From: an uncultured Geobacteraceae bacterium
GTDB taxonomy: Bacteria; Desulfobacterota; Desulfuromonadia; Geobacterales; Pseudopelobacteraceae
NCBI GenBank assembly: GCA_903925005.1
Contig: CAIYDX010000163.1
Coordinates: forward strand, 1-39,723
Direction: 5' to 3'
DNA length: 39,723 bases
Position 1 is the stretch's first letter, and each line of letters begins with the position of its first letter. The notes under the pieces were generated by a model, which saw only the letters and a list, made by a program, of their open reading frames with translations, had not been told where the DNA came from and made no database searches. Shown in pieces: positions 25,092 to 32,513 of this stretch. The position numbers were made by a program, and so were the translations under genes.

Positions 25092-25166
25092 AGTGGCTAG
25101 TGGCAAGTAGCAAGTGGTGAGTGGCAAGTAGCGAGTCGCAAAAATCTTTGATTCTACTTGCCACTC
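25092..25166. repeat. Intergenic inverted repeat with AGTGGCAAGTAG-type arms
   Basis: The left side holds several near copies of AGTGGCAAGTAG. The last one, GAGTGGCAAGTAG (25119-25131), pairs perfectly over 13 bases with CTACTTGCCACTC (25154-25166). The 22-base centre includes TCTTTGATT. There is no T-tract. It lies between the TonB receptor start and the end of the B12-binding gene. It is organised like the element at 1441-1527. Confidence 0.75.
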
Positions 25167-25172
25167 GCCAAA

Positions 25173-25577
25173 TTACGCCCTCGGATGAACGTTGTTTTTT
25201 ACCCAGGCGACGATGGCTTCGGTCGAGGTGCCGGGGGTGAAGACCTCGCAGATACCGGCGGCTTTCAGTGCGGGGATGTCGTCTTCCGGGATGACGCCGC
25301 CGCCGAATACCTTGATGTCGCCGGCCCCCTTGGCGTTGAAGAGCTGCGTGACCTTCGGGAGCAGGGTGTTATGGGCGCCGGAGAGGATCGACAACCCGAC
25401 GCAGTCGACATCCTCCTGGATCGCGGCAGAGACGATCTGTTCGGGGGTCTGGTGCAGGCCGGTGTAGATGACCTCGAAACCGGCGTCGCGAAAGGCGCGG
25501 GCGATTATCTTGGCCCCACGATCATGCCCATCCAGCCCCGGTTTTCCGACGAGTACGCGTAATGTTCTTTCAGCCAT
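25173..25577 (-). CDS. Stand-alone B12-binding domain of methylmalonyl-CoA mutase type
   Basis: 134 residues, equal to the C-terminal cobalamin-binding domain of acyl-CoA mutases. The cobalt-ligand histidine lies in the DGHDRG motif (DxHxxG) near 16-21. SILSG near 63-67 and GGGVIPEDD near 92-100 contact the nucleotide tail. GGAG precedes the start. The family includes small subunits of two-part mutases that pair with a separate catalytic chain; none is in the window. With meaB and cobO in the window it indicates adenosylcobalamin-dependent carbon-skeleton chemistry. Confidence 0.9.
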   Translation of the reverse strand: MAERTLRVLVGKPGLDGHDRGAKIIARAFRDAGFEVIYTGLHQTPEQIVSAAIQEDVDCVGLSILSGAHNTLLPKVTQLFNAKGAGDIKVFGGGVIPEDDIPALKAAGICEVFTPGTSTEAIVAWVKNNVHPRA

Positions 25578-25636
25578 TTTATATTACCTCCAGTATGTTA
25601 GTGGTAAAGCTGCTTTATATTTCAGTGACGCAACAG

Positions 25637-25722
25637 CATAACCCCTCCCGACCTCCCCTTAACTAAGGGGAGGAGAACGCTTTTTCCCCCTCTTAAGTTA
25701 AGAGGGGGTGGGGGGAGTTATG
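25637..25722. repeat. Large imperfect palindrome with two nested hairpins
   Basis: The outer arms CATAACCCCTCCC (25637-25649) and GGGGGGAGTTATG (25710-25722) pair with two mismatches. Inside are CTCCCCTT-AACT-AAGGGGAG and CCCCCTCTTAA-GT-TAAGAGGGGG. It lies between cobO and the B12-binding gene. It could form a cruciform or a branched RNA; neither hairpin has an immediate T-tract on the coding strand. Confidence 0.75.
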
Positions 25723-25727
25723 TCGTT

Positions 25728-26255
25728 CTACATCTCAATCCCGGTTCTCGCCGGAACTCCCGCCTTATAGTAATGTTTGATCTCCACCATCTCGGTCACC
25801 AGATCGGCGGCGTCAATCACCAGTTGGTGAGCGTTGCGCCCGGTCAGCACGAGTTCGGTCTTTTCAGGTTTCAGGCGCATCAGCTCCAGCACCTGTTCGA
25901 CGTCGATCAGCCCGAAACCGACGGCGCCGTTGATCTCGTCGCAGACAAAGAGGTCATATTCGCCCGAGACCAGCAGCTCGCGTGCCTGGACAAGCGCATC
26001 CTGCGCGGTGCGGCGGTCTTCGGTGATGTCTTTTGTGTTGACCCACCCCGGTCTGCCGGTCTGGATGATCGTCAGCAGCGGCGCCAGCTTTTCGGCGGCC
26101 AGATGCTCGCCGTAGCGGCCACCCCCCTTGATGAACTGGAAGACGCAGACCTTGAGGCCGCGTCCGACCGCCCGCAGCGCCAGTCCGAGCGAAGCGGTCG
26201 TTTTTCCCTTGCCGTTGCCGGTATAGACCTGAATGCACCCCTGTTCTAAATGCAT
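25728..26255 (-). CDS. cobO: Cob(I)yrinic acid a,c-diamide adenosyltransferase
   Basis: CobO/BtuR-type enzyme (175 residues) that transfers the adenosyl group of ATP to cob(I)alamin or its precursors, making the coenzyme form of B12. The unusual P-loop GNGKGKTTASLGLALRA is at about 13-29. FQFIKGG, the Walker-B-like LFVCDEINGAVGFGL and a closing TEMVEIKHYY segment are typical. GAGGA lies upstream of the start. It provides the cofactor that the B12-binding mutase domain encoded just downstream needs. Confidence 0.93.
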   Translation of the reverse strand: MHLEQGCIQVYTGNGKGKTTASLGLALRAVGRGLKVCVFQFIKGGGRYGEHLAAEKLAPLLTIIQTGRPGWVNTKDITEDRRTAQDALVQARELLVSGEYDLFVCDEINGAVGFGLIDVEQVLELMRLKPEKTELVLTGRNAHQLVIDAADLVTEMVEIKHYYKAGVPARTGIEM

Positions 26256-26304
26256 GAATATTCCTCTTTCCGATTAATACGAATCTATTTGCCAAAGGCA
26301 GAAT

Positions 26305-26391
26305 GTAGGGGCGTACCCGGTGGGTCGCCCTGGTGCAACATCCGCCATTGCGGCCCATGGCAACGAGGCGAGCCACCGGCGTCGCCCCTAC
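26305..26391. repeat. Short degenerate BIME, 87 bp
   Basis: The left REP (26305-26330) has an extra T (GGGGCGTACCCGG). The right REP (about 26366-26391) is also altered (GCGAGCCACCGGCGTCGCC). It is the most diverged and outermost copy, between the divergent cobO and glutamate dehydrogenase genes. Confidence 0.82.
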
Positions 26392-26521
26392 GGAATCAAA
26401 TAATGTACATTGCGGAGGATCAGCATCGATCAGGTTCCCCTTAATAAACTGCGCGCGACTATAGCAATTCAAGCCGTATACGGTCAAGAAAAGGTTTGTC
26501 TGCCGATATCGACAGAAAACT

Positions 26522-26550
26522 TTGCCGATTGCGAATATCGGCGTTATACT
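26522..26550 (+). promoter_or_regulatory. Likely promoter of the glutamate dehydrogenase gene
   Basis: TTGCCG (26522-26527), a 17-base spacer and TATACT (26545-26550), 36 bases before the start codon. The -35 match is moderate, the -10 good. Confidence 0.5.
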
Positions 26551-26586
26551 GAATACATATCAACAGCATCCACCAGGGGGAACCTC

Positions 26587-29562
26587 ATGCACTTGCCTAA
26601 GCTTATCCGCCGCAGCGCCCACGCATCCCAAATCGTTGCGGAAGAAAACGCCGCCTGGCTCCAGGAGCATATGAGCTCCTATTTTTTTCAGGCGATGTCG
26701 GACGAAGAGGAAGCCCTGCTGCTGCTGGCCAGAGAGATGGGGCGCTTGCGGCATAGTCATCACCTGATCCTGACCGATCGCAGGAAACGGCTGGTAATCG
26801 CTTGCGTCAATCGTCCCGGCTCGTTCTACGAGACTTTGCGCCGGGTGGGTGAACGTGAAATATCATACGCGATGTTTTCACATTCCGACGCCAATATGCC
26901 CGGTCTTAACGACGAACTTGAAATTCAGCGTTTTGAGTTTGATCGCCGCCGCAATCACGAGATAAATCTGAAACAGAAGGTAGATATTCCGGCAGCGCTG
27001 CTGCGCAAGGTGCGGACGGAGCTGCGCTCTTCATTTCCGCAATTCGACTTGAAAAAACTGGACCGGCTGCTGAAGATACTCTGGCTGAATAACGAAAATT
27101 ACCTCAGGATGTCCCCATCGGCCCGAATTGCCTATCTGGTCTGGCTGTTCGATCGCGGCAACGCTTCGGGAGGTCTGTTTCTGGATGTCTCCGAGGTTGA
27201 ACGCGAGGGGCGCAAGGAGACAAGGATTCTGTTCGCGGTCGGCAACCCTCCGCATGGCGAGTTCCTGCTGCAGCTTCTGGAGGTCTTCAACCGGCTTGAC
27301 ATCGGTATTCGCAGGGCCTATTGCCAGACGATATCAAATGGCGTCCATCCCTACTTCCTCGGAGCTTTTCTCGTTATCAGCCGCATGGGGGAAGACATTA
27401 CTCCCGAAAGTCCGCTTGCCCTGCGTTTGAAGCGGGAACTCTGCACGACGCAGATTCTGTCCACCTCGTCACAGGCATATCGCCAATATGTCGTGGAAGG
27501 GCTCCTCTCCGGGGAAGATGCCGCACTGGTTAACGCGTTTATAGCGTTTTGCCATACCAGCCTGGCTCATGGTCTGCCTGAACGTTTCGGGCTGGAGGAT
27601 GTACAGAGCGCTTTTTATGATCACCCTGAAATGGCGCAGCTTCTGATTCGTCTGTTCCGGCTCCGTTTCGATCCGGATCTGATCGACCGTGAAACGCTGT
27701 ACGCCGCCGCGTTGGCCGAAGCACGGGATGCGGTGGATGGGTACAACACCGGCCATCGCTGGCTGGATGATGTCCGGCGGGCTGTCTACCGCTGCTGCCT
27801 GCTGCTGGTTACCCATACCCTCAAGACCAACTTTTTTGTCGATGAGAAACAGGCGCTCGCCTTCCGGCTTGATCCTGGGTATCTCCGGCAGCTCGGCAGG
27901 GAATACACCGCCGATCTTCCGGAGACGCTGCCGTTCCGCGTGACCTTTTTCTTCAGCAGGTTCGGCGCCGGGTATCATGTCGGTTTCTCCGATATCGCCC
28001 GTGGCGGCTGGCGCACCGTTATCGCCCGCAGCGCCGATGATTATATTACCTCCGCCAATACCATCTTCCGTGAAGTATATGTCCTGGCCCATACCCAGCA
28101 GCTGAAGAACAAGGATATCTATGAAGGGGGGTCAAAGCTGGCGGTGGTTCTCGATGCCTCCGATCTGGAACAGGCCGGGAGCGATGTCGAGAATTTCAGG
28201 CTCTATAAGCTGCAGTACGGTATCGCCAATGCGTTTCTGGACATCTTCATCACCGAAAACGGCAAGGCCAAAGACCGACGGGTTGTTGACTATTACGGCG
28301 ATGACGAGCCGATCGAGATTGGCCCGGACGAGAATATGCACGACGGCATGATCGAGGCGATCGCCGCGCTGTCGAGAAAGCGGGGGTATATCCTCGGCGT
28401 TGGCATCATGTCGAGCAAACGTTTCGGTATCAACCACAAGGAGTACGGAGTTACCTCTACCGGTGTCGTGACTTTTGCGGAGATAACGATGTGCGATGCG
28501 ACCGGGATCGACATGCGCCGCGACAGTTTCTCGTTAAAAATGACCGGAGGCCCGAACGGCGATGTCGCCGGAAATTCGCTGCGCATCATGCTGCAGCGTT
28601 GTCCCGGAGTGCAGGTTCGCCTGATTCTGGACGGTACGGCGGCGCTTTATGATCCGGCCGGCATCGATCATGACGAGTTGCGCCGTATCGTGCTGGCGGA
28701 CGATCTCGATGCCTTCAATCCCGATTTTCTGGGTGAGGGGGGGTATGTTATTTATCGGACCGGGCGGCGTATGGAGGGGTTGAAGGAGTCGCACCGCAAG
28801 GTCATGCGCACGGTTATGGGGCTGGTCGAGGAGTGGCTGGATATCGATGATTTCAACCGTCTTTATAACAGCCTGGTCTTTACGGTCAAGGCCGATCTGT
28901 TTATTCCGGCCGGTGGTCGCCCCGAGACGATTGACAACCAAAACTGGAGATCATTCCTGGACGAAGACGGGGTGCCGTCGTCAAGGGTGATTATCGAAGG
29001 CGCCAACTCCTACATAACCCCGGAGGCGCGGACTCTGCTGCAAAAGAGCGGCGTCGTTCTGATGCGCGACGCTTCAGCCAACAAATGCGGCGTTATTTCG
29101 TCATCCTATGAGATTATTGCCAACCTGCTGCTGACTGAGCGCGAATTTATGGAACATAAGGAAGAGTATGTCGGCGATGTGCTGGCTATCCTGGAAAAAC
29201 GGGCTGCTGACGAGGCCCGCCTGATTCTGCGGCGGCACAAGGAGTCGGGCGGCGTTCTGCTCTACAGTGAAATATCCGAAACGGTCAGCCAGAACATCAA
29301 CAGGCTCTATACGCAGCTGTTCGAGTTTTTTTCGGCCCGTCCGGAACTCTGTCTGCAGGCCCCGTTCCGCCAGGCTGTTTTGAGCCATCTGCCCCGCATG
29401 CTGCGGGATTCGGCCTCATACCGAAAGCGGATCAGGAAGCTGCCGCAAAAGTATCTCTGTGCGATTCTGGCGGCCGAGATCGGTTCGTCGCTTGTTTACA
29501 GCGGCAGCCGTGACGCCGATTTCGAGGATATGATCCGGCGGCATCTGGCGCGGGTGCTGTAA
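26587..29562 (+). CDS. Large NAD-dependent glutamate dehydrogenase
   Basis: 991 residues from the ATG at 26587, which has AGGGGG six bases upstream; the frame is open further upstream but lacks a better start. Oxidatively deaminates glutamate to 2-oxoglutarate and ammonia with NAD. A long N-terminal regulatory region (about 1-440) precedes the GLFV-dehydrogenase core. The core includes RGGWRTVIARSADDY and KNKDIYEGGSKLAVVLDASD, with the nucleotide-binding domain around 590-830 (HKEYGVTSTGVVTFAEITM and ADLFIPAGGRPETID). IIEGANSYITPEAR matches the conserved end of the family. It is larger than the hexameric enzymes (about 450) and smaller than the 1600-residue GDH180 class. Confidence 0.85.
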   Translation: MHLPKLIRRSAHASQIVAEENAAWLQEHMSSYFFQAMSDEEEALLLLAREMGRLRHSHHLILTDRRKRLVIACVNRPGSFYETLRRVGEREISYAMFSHSDANMPGLNDELEIQRFEFDRRRNHEINLKQKVDIPAALLRKVRTELRSSFPQFDLKKLDRLLKILWLNNENYLRMSPSARIAYLVWLFDRGNASGGLFLDVSEVEREGRKETRILFAVGNPPHGEFLLQLLEVFNRLDIGIRRAYCQTISNGVHPYFLGAFLVISRMGEDITPESPLALRLKRELCTTQILSTSSQAYRQYVVEGLLSGEDAALVNAFIAFCHTSLAHGLPERFGLEDVQSAFYDHPEMAQLLIRLFRLRFDPDLIDRETLYAAALAEARDAVDGYNTGHRWLDDVRRAVYRCCLLLVTHTLKTNFFVDEKQALAFRLDPGYLRQLGREYTADLPETLPFRVTFFFSRFGAGYHVGFSDIARGGWRTVIARSADDYITSANTIFREVYVLAHTQQLKNKDIYEGGSKLAVVLDASDLEQAGSDVENFRLYKLQYGIANAFLDIFITENGKAKDRRVVDYYGDDEPIEIGPDENMHDGMIEAIAALSRKRGYILGVGIMSSKRFGINHKEYGVTSTGVVTFAEITMCDATGIDMRRDSFSLKMTGGPNGDVAGNSLRIMLQRCPGVQVRLILDGTAALYDPAGIDHDELRRIVLADDLDAFNPDFLGEGGYVIYRTGRRMEGLKESHRKVMRTVMGLVEEWLDIDDFNRLYNSLVFTVKADLFIPAGGRPETIDNQNWRSFLDEDGVPSSRVIIEGANSYITPEARTLLQKSGVVLMRDASANKCGVISSSYEIIANLLLTEREFMEHKEEYVGDVLAILEKRAADEARLILRRHKESGGVLLYSEISETVSQNINRLYTQLFEFFSARPELCLQAPFRQAVLSHLPRMLRDSASYRKRIRKLPQKYLCAILAAEIGSSLVYSGSRDADFEDMIRRHLARVL

Positions 29563-29649
29563 ATTTTGCTTTTATTGAGTGCTGAGGTTGTGCTAGAAAT
29601 AAAGCATCTTTCCATTTTTTAATCGAAATTCTTCATAAAGGAGTCTGTC

Positions 29650-29895
29650 ATGTCAAACAACAATGATAATGCTGCCGCCGCTGTGATCGCTTTTGTTTCC
29701 GGAGCCGTAATCGGCGCCGCTGCTGCTCTGCTGCTGGCCCCGGCGCCGGGACGCGAAATGCGCGGGAAACTGTCCGATCTGGGGGAGACTGCAGCCGATC
29801 GAGTAAAACGGCTTGCCCGCGAAGCAAAATTCAGGGTTTCCCCCAAGACCAAAGGCGCCGATTATGAGTATGACGGCGGCGATGCCTGGATTTAA
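29650..29895 (+). CDS. YtxH-family small membrane protein (paralogue)
   Basis: 81 residues; AGGAG lies six bases before the ATG. The hydrophobic segment SGAVIGAAAALLLAPAPGREM at about 16-36 matches YtxH proteins and the protein at 5939-6235. A charged helix follows and the tail is acidic and aromatic (YEYDGGDAWI). Function is undefined. The larA-like gene starts 15 bases downstream. Confidence 0.82.
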   Translation: MSNNNDNAAAAVIAFVSGAVIGAAAALLLAPAPGREMRGKLSDLGETAADRVKRLAREAKFRVSPKTKGADYEYDGGDAWI

Positions 29896-29910
29896 CCGGC
29901 CACGCCCCGG

Positions 29911-31170
29911 ATGGAACTGAAATACGGCTCAACTGTTTGTATTCCCGATCTCCCGCCGGAACGACTGGCGGGAGTTATCGCACCTTCACCGCCCGTTGTC
30001 GATGAATCCCCCGCAGATATTGTTGAAGCCGCGCTTGATGACTGCCGCGACATTATTTCTTCCTTCAGGCCGGGTGAGAAGGTGGTTGTCGTCACCTCGG
30101 ACATCACCCGTTATACCGGGAGCGAGATCTATCTTCCGCTGCTGGTTGAGCGCCTGAATCGCCAGGGGATTGCCGATGCCGACATCGAAATTCTGATCGC
30201 TCTTGGCATTCATCGCAAGCAGACCGAGCATGAACACCAGAGGATTCTCGGCTCGCTGTACGGCCGGATACGGGTCGTAGATCACGACTGCGACGATCAT
30301 GACGGCTTGACGCTCATCGGAACCACCTCGAACGGGATCAAGGTCAGCATCAACCGCAGGGCTGTGGAGGCTGATCGTCTTATTCTGACCGGCACGATAG
30401 GTTTTCATTACTTTGCCGGTTTCGGCGGCGGGCGCAAAAGTATCCTGCCGGGGATCGCCAGCCGCAAAGCCTGTATGGCCAGCCATTTCTCGGTGCTTAA
30501 TCCGGGCGCCGGGAGCGGCAAGAATCCGCTGGCTACCACCGGCAGCCTGGAGGGAAATCCGGTCCACCTTGCGATGGTCGAAGGTTGTGCTTTCGCGAAG
30601 CCGACTTTTATCCTCAATACCGTGCTGACCGCCGACAAGCGCATAGTTGCCGCCTTTGCCGGCGATTGGCGTGAAGCGCATGAAGCCGGGTGCCGGTACT
30701 ATAGCAAGCATTTTGCTTACCCGCTGGCGGAAAAAGGGGATCTGGTGGTCGCCTCCTGTGGCGGTTTTCCGAAGGACATCAATCTCATCCAAGCCCATAA
30801 GTCGATGGAATACGCGTCGCAGGCATTGAAAGACGGAGGGGTGATGATCCTGCTGGCGGAATGCCGCGACGGCTTCGGCAACGGCACGTTCTTTAACTGG
30901 TTCCGCCATAAACGCCTGGAAGAGTTTGAAGCGGCGCTCAGGGAACAGTACGAGATCAACGGCCAGACCGCTTTCTCGCTGCTGCAGAAAGCGCAGCGCT
31001 TCAGGATTATCCTGGTGTCGCAGTTCCCGGCGGCGCAGGCCGAGGAGATGGGGATGATTCCGGCGCGGACCGTTGATGAAGCCGTGACTCTGGCGCTCGG
31101 GATGCTCCCCGCGGAGTGGCGTTGGTATCTGATGCCCGAGGCGGGTAGTGTGCTGCCGGTGACGGCATGA
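29911..31170 (+). CDS. larA: LarA-family nickel-pincer racemase/epimerase
   Basis: 419 residues. LarA of Lactobacillus racemises lactate using a nickel-pincer nucleotide covalently held by a lysine. Matching landmarks are SDITRYTGSE near 64-73, LGIHRKQTEHE near 98-108 (first catalytic histidine), GTIGFHYFAGFGGGRKSILPGIAS near 158-181 (second histidine and cofactor lysine in GRKS), and SCGGFPKDINLIQAHKS near 282. LarA homologues act on various 2-hydroxyacids, so lactate is only one possible substrate. The cofactor-making genes larB, larC and larE are not in the window. Confidence 0.85.
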   Translation: MELKYGSTVCIPDLPPERLAGVIAPSPPVVDESPADIVEAALDDCRDIISSFRPGEKVVVVTSDITRYTGSEIYLPLLVERLNRQGIADADIEILIALGIHRKQTEHEHQRILGSLYGRIRVVDHDCDDHDGLTLIGTTSNGIKVSINRRAVEADRLILTGTIGFHYFAGFGGGRKSILPGIASRKACMASHFSVLNPGAGSGKNPLATTGSLEGNPVHLAMVEGCAFAKPTFILNTVLTADKRIVAAFAGDWREAHEAGCRYYSKHFAYPLAEKGDLVVASCGGFPKDINLIQAHKSMEYASQALKDGGVMILLAECRDGFGNGTFFNWFRHKRLEEFEAALREQYEINGQTAFSLLQKAQRFRIILVSQFPAAQAEEMGMIPARTVDEAVTLALGMLPAEWRWYLMPEAGSVLPVTA

Positions 31171-31243
31171 AAATGATTGCCCGCTGTTCCCTTTATTGCT
31201 ATATTACCCGGCCTTTTCAATGCCGGATCAGGAAGTGACTTAA

Positions 31244-31675
31244 ATGAAATTGCACGATCAACTGAAATCTCTCGGCTCCGGCGCTACCGCCTACAGCTAT
31301 GACAAGCCTGACGCCGGACTGCTGGAGGCGTTCCCGAACCCTTTTGCCAAGGCGGAGTTGAATCCTGCCGGGGCTGTCGGCACCATCCATATCGAGTGTC
31401 CCGAATTCACCAGCCTCTGTCCGCTAACCGGCCAGCCCGACTTCGCCAAAATTGTGATTGACTACCAACCGGACCGGCTCTGTGTTGAAAGCAAAAGCCT
31501 GAAGCTCTACATGGGCTCGTTCCGCATGCATGGCGAGTTCCATGAGTCCTGCGTCAATCGCATCTGCAACGATCTGGTAAAGCTGCTCGAACCGGTCTGG
31601 CTGACGGTGCGGGGCGAATTTACGCCGCGTGGCGGCATACCATTCTGGCCGACCGCGGAATATCGAAAGAAATAA
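31244..31675 (+). CDS. queF: NADPH-dependent preQ0 reductase QueF
   Basis: 143 residues, the short unimodular QueF form. Reduces 7-cyano-7-deazaguanine to 7-aminomethyl-7-deazaguanine in queuosine synthesis. The catalytic cysteine is in [12 protein letters not shown] near 57-68, followed by the NADPH-binding [13 protein letters not shown] and the FHESCVNRI glutamate/cysteine segment. GGAAGT lies upstream of the ATG. I see no preQ1 riboswitch in the 73 bases before it. Confidence 0.93.
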   Translation: MKLHDQLKSLGSGATAYSYDKPDAGLLEAFPNPFAKAELNPAGAVGTIHIECPEFTSLCPLTGQPDFAKIVIDYQPDRLCVESKSLKLYMGSFRMHGEFHESCVNRICNDLVKLLEPVWLTVRGEFTPRGGIPFWPTAEYRKK

Positions 31676-31700
31676 CCACAACCAAGGAGAATCAGTTTTT

Positions 31701-32264
31701 ATGTTTTCAACATCCGATTTCAAAAAAGGGCTCGTCATTCAGCTGGACAGCGCCCCCTGCCTGATTGTTGATATCAACATCAGCTCACCCACTGCACGTG
31801 GAGCCAACACAATGGTAAAGACCAAATACCGCAACCTGATCACCGGCCAGGTATTGGAGAAAACTTTCCGCTCCGGAGATAAGGTGGATGAGGCCGATTT
31901 CGAACGTCATAAGGGGCAGTTCCTGTATGCCGATGGCGGTAGCGGAGTATTCATGGATCTTGAAAACTATGAACAGTTCGAGATGCCGGCTGAAGAGTTC
32001 GAGCCGCTTTCACTGTATCTGCTCGATGGAACGGAAGTTATTCTGGGCTTGTTTGAAGGGCGCATGGTCAACGTTGATTTGCCGATGACCGTTGAGCTGA
32101 CGGTATCGGAGACGCCGCCGGTAATGAAAAACGCCACGGCGACAGCCGAAACAAAGGAAGCTATTCTTGAAACCGGGTTGAAAATACGTGTTCCCCCTTA
32201 TCTTGAAGCCGGTGAAAAAGTGAAAGTCGATACCCGCGACGGCCGTTTTCTTTCGCGGGCATAA
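31701..32264 (+). CDS. yeiP: Elongation factor P-like protein, EfpL/YeiP type
   Basis: 187 residues from the ATG at 31701, which has AAGGAG about 11 bases upstream. EF-P fold with a KOW-like N-terminal domain and two OB domains. It helps ribosomes through proline-rich or related stalls. The tip loop reads SSPTARGAN, the form found in E. coli YeiP/EfpL, instead of PGKG of classical EF-P; the tip thus has an arginine and no lysine at position 34. VDLPMTVELTVSETPPVMK and the ending KVDTRDGRFLSRA are family features. It is probably co-transcribed with queF, 25 bases upstream. Confidence 0.88.
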   Translation: MFSTSDFKKGLVIQLDSAPCLIVDINISSPTARGANTMVKTKYRNLITGQVLEKTFRSGDKVDEADFERHKGQFLYADGGSGVFMDLENYEQFEMPAEEFEPLSLYLLDGTEVILGLFEGRMVNVDLPMTVELTVSETPPVMKNATATAETKEAILETGLKIRVPPYLEAGEKVKVDTRDGRFLSRA

Positions 32265-32277
32265 CCGCTTAAATTGC

Positions 32278-32306
32278 TTGACAGGGGTGACCGCCTCCTC
32301 TATTAT
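32278..32306 (+). promoter_or_regulatory. Promoter of the tRNA gene
   Basis: TTGACA (32278-32283), a 17-base spacer, TATTAT (32301-32306), 13 bases upstream of the mature tRNA end; a near-consensus stable-RNA promoter starting just after the stop of the EfpL gene. Confidence 0.75.
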
Positions 32307-32319
32307 ACAACTCCCCTAC

Positions 32320-32396
32320 GGGCCTATAGCTCAGTTGGCTAGAGCCACCGGCTCATAACCGGTTGGTCCCAGGTTCGAGTCCTGGTGGGCCCACCA
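32320..32396 (+). tRNA. tRNA with CAT anticodon (tRNA-Met or lysidine-type tRNA-Ile2)
   Basis: 77 bases with encoded CCA. The acceptor stem GGGCCTA/TGGGCCC has one G-T pair. The D arm is AGCTCAGTTGGCTAGAGC. The anticodon stem CCGGC...CCGG carries CAT at 32354-32356. The T arm is CCAGG-TTCGAGT-CCTGG. It is not an initiator, as it lacks the three G-C pairs and the 1-72 mismatch. Whether it is elongator methionine or an isoleucine tRNA modified by TilS is not settled by eye. Confidence 0.95.
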
Positions 32397-32471
32397 ATTT
32401 CATACATCGAGGGATAAACGCCGGATGCCGGCCATATATTTGGGAACGTCCCGTTACCATACCTCAACACG

Positions 32472-32502
32472 AGAGTGCACACCGAAAGGTTGCACTCTTT
32501 TT
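32472..32502 (+). terminator. Intrinsic terminator of the tRNA transcript
   Basis: AGAGTGCA (32472-32479), an 11-base loop, TGCACTCT (32491-32498), then a run of T. It lies just before the Nif3-like gene. Confidence 0.85.
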
Positions 32503-32513
32503 AATTGTAGCCG

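Noticed and set aside
31171-31243. preQ1 riboswitch before queF
   Set aside because: The short region has only a small CCGGC/GCCGG hairpin and no aptamer-like sequence.
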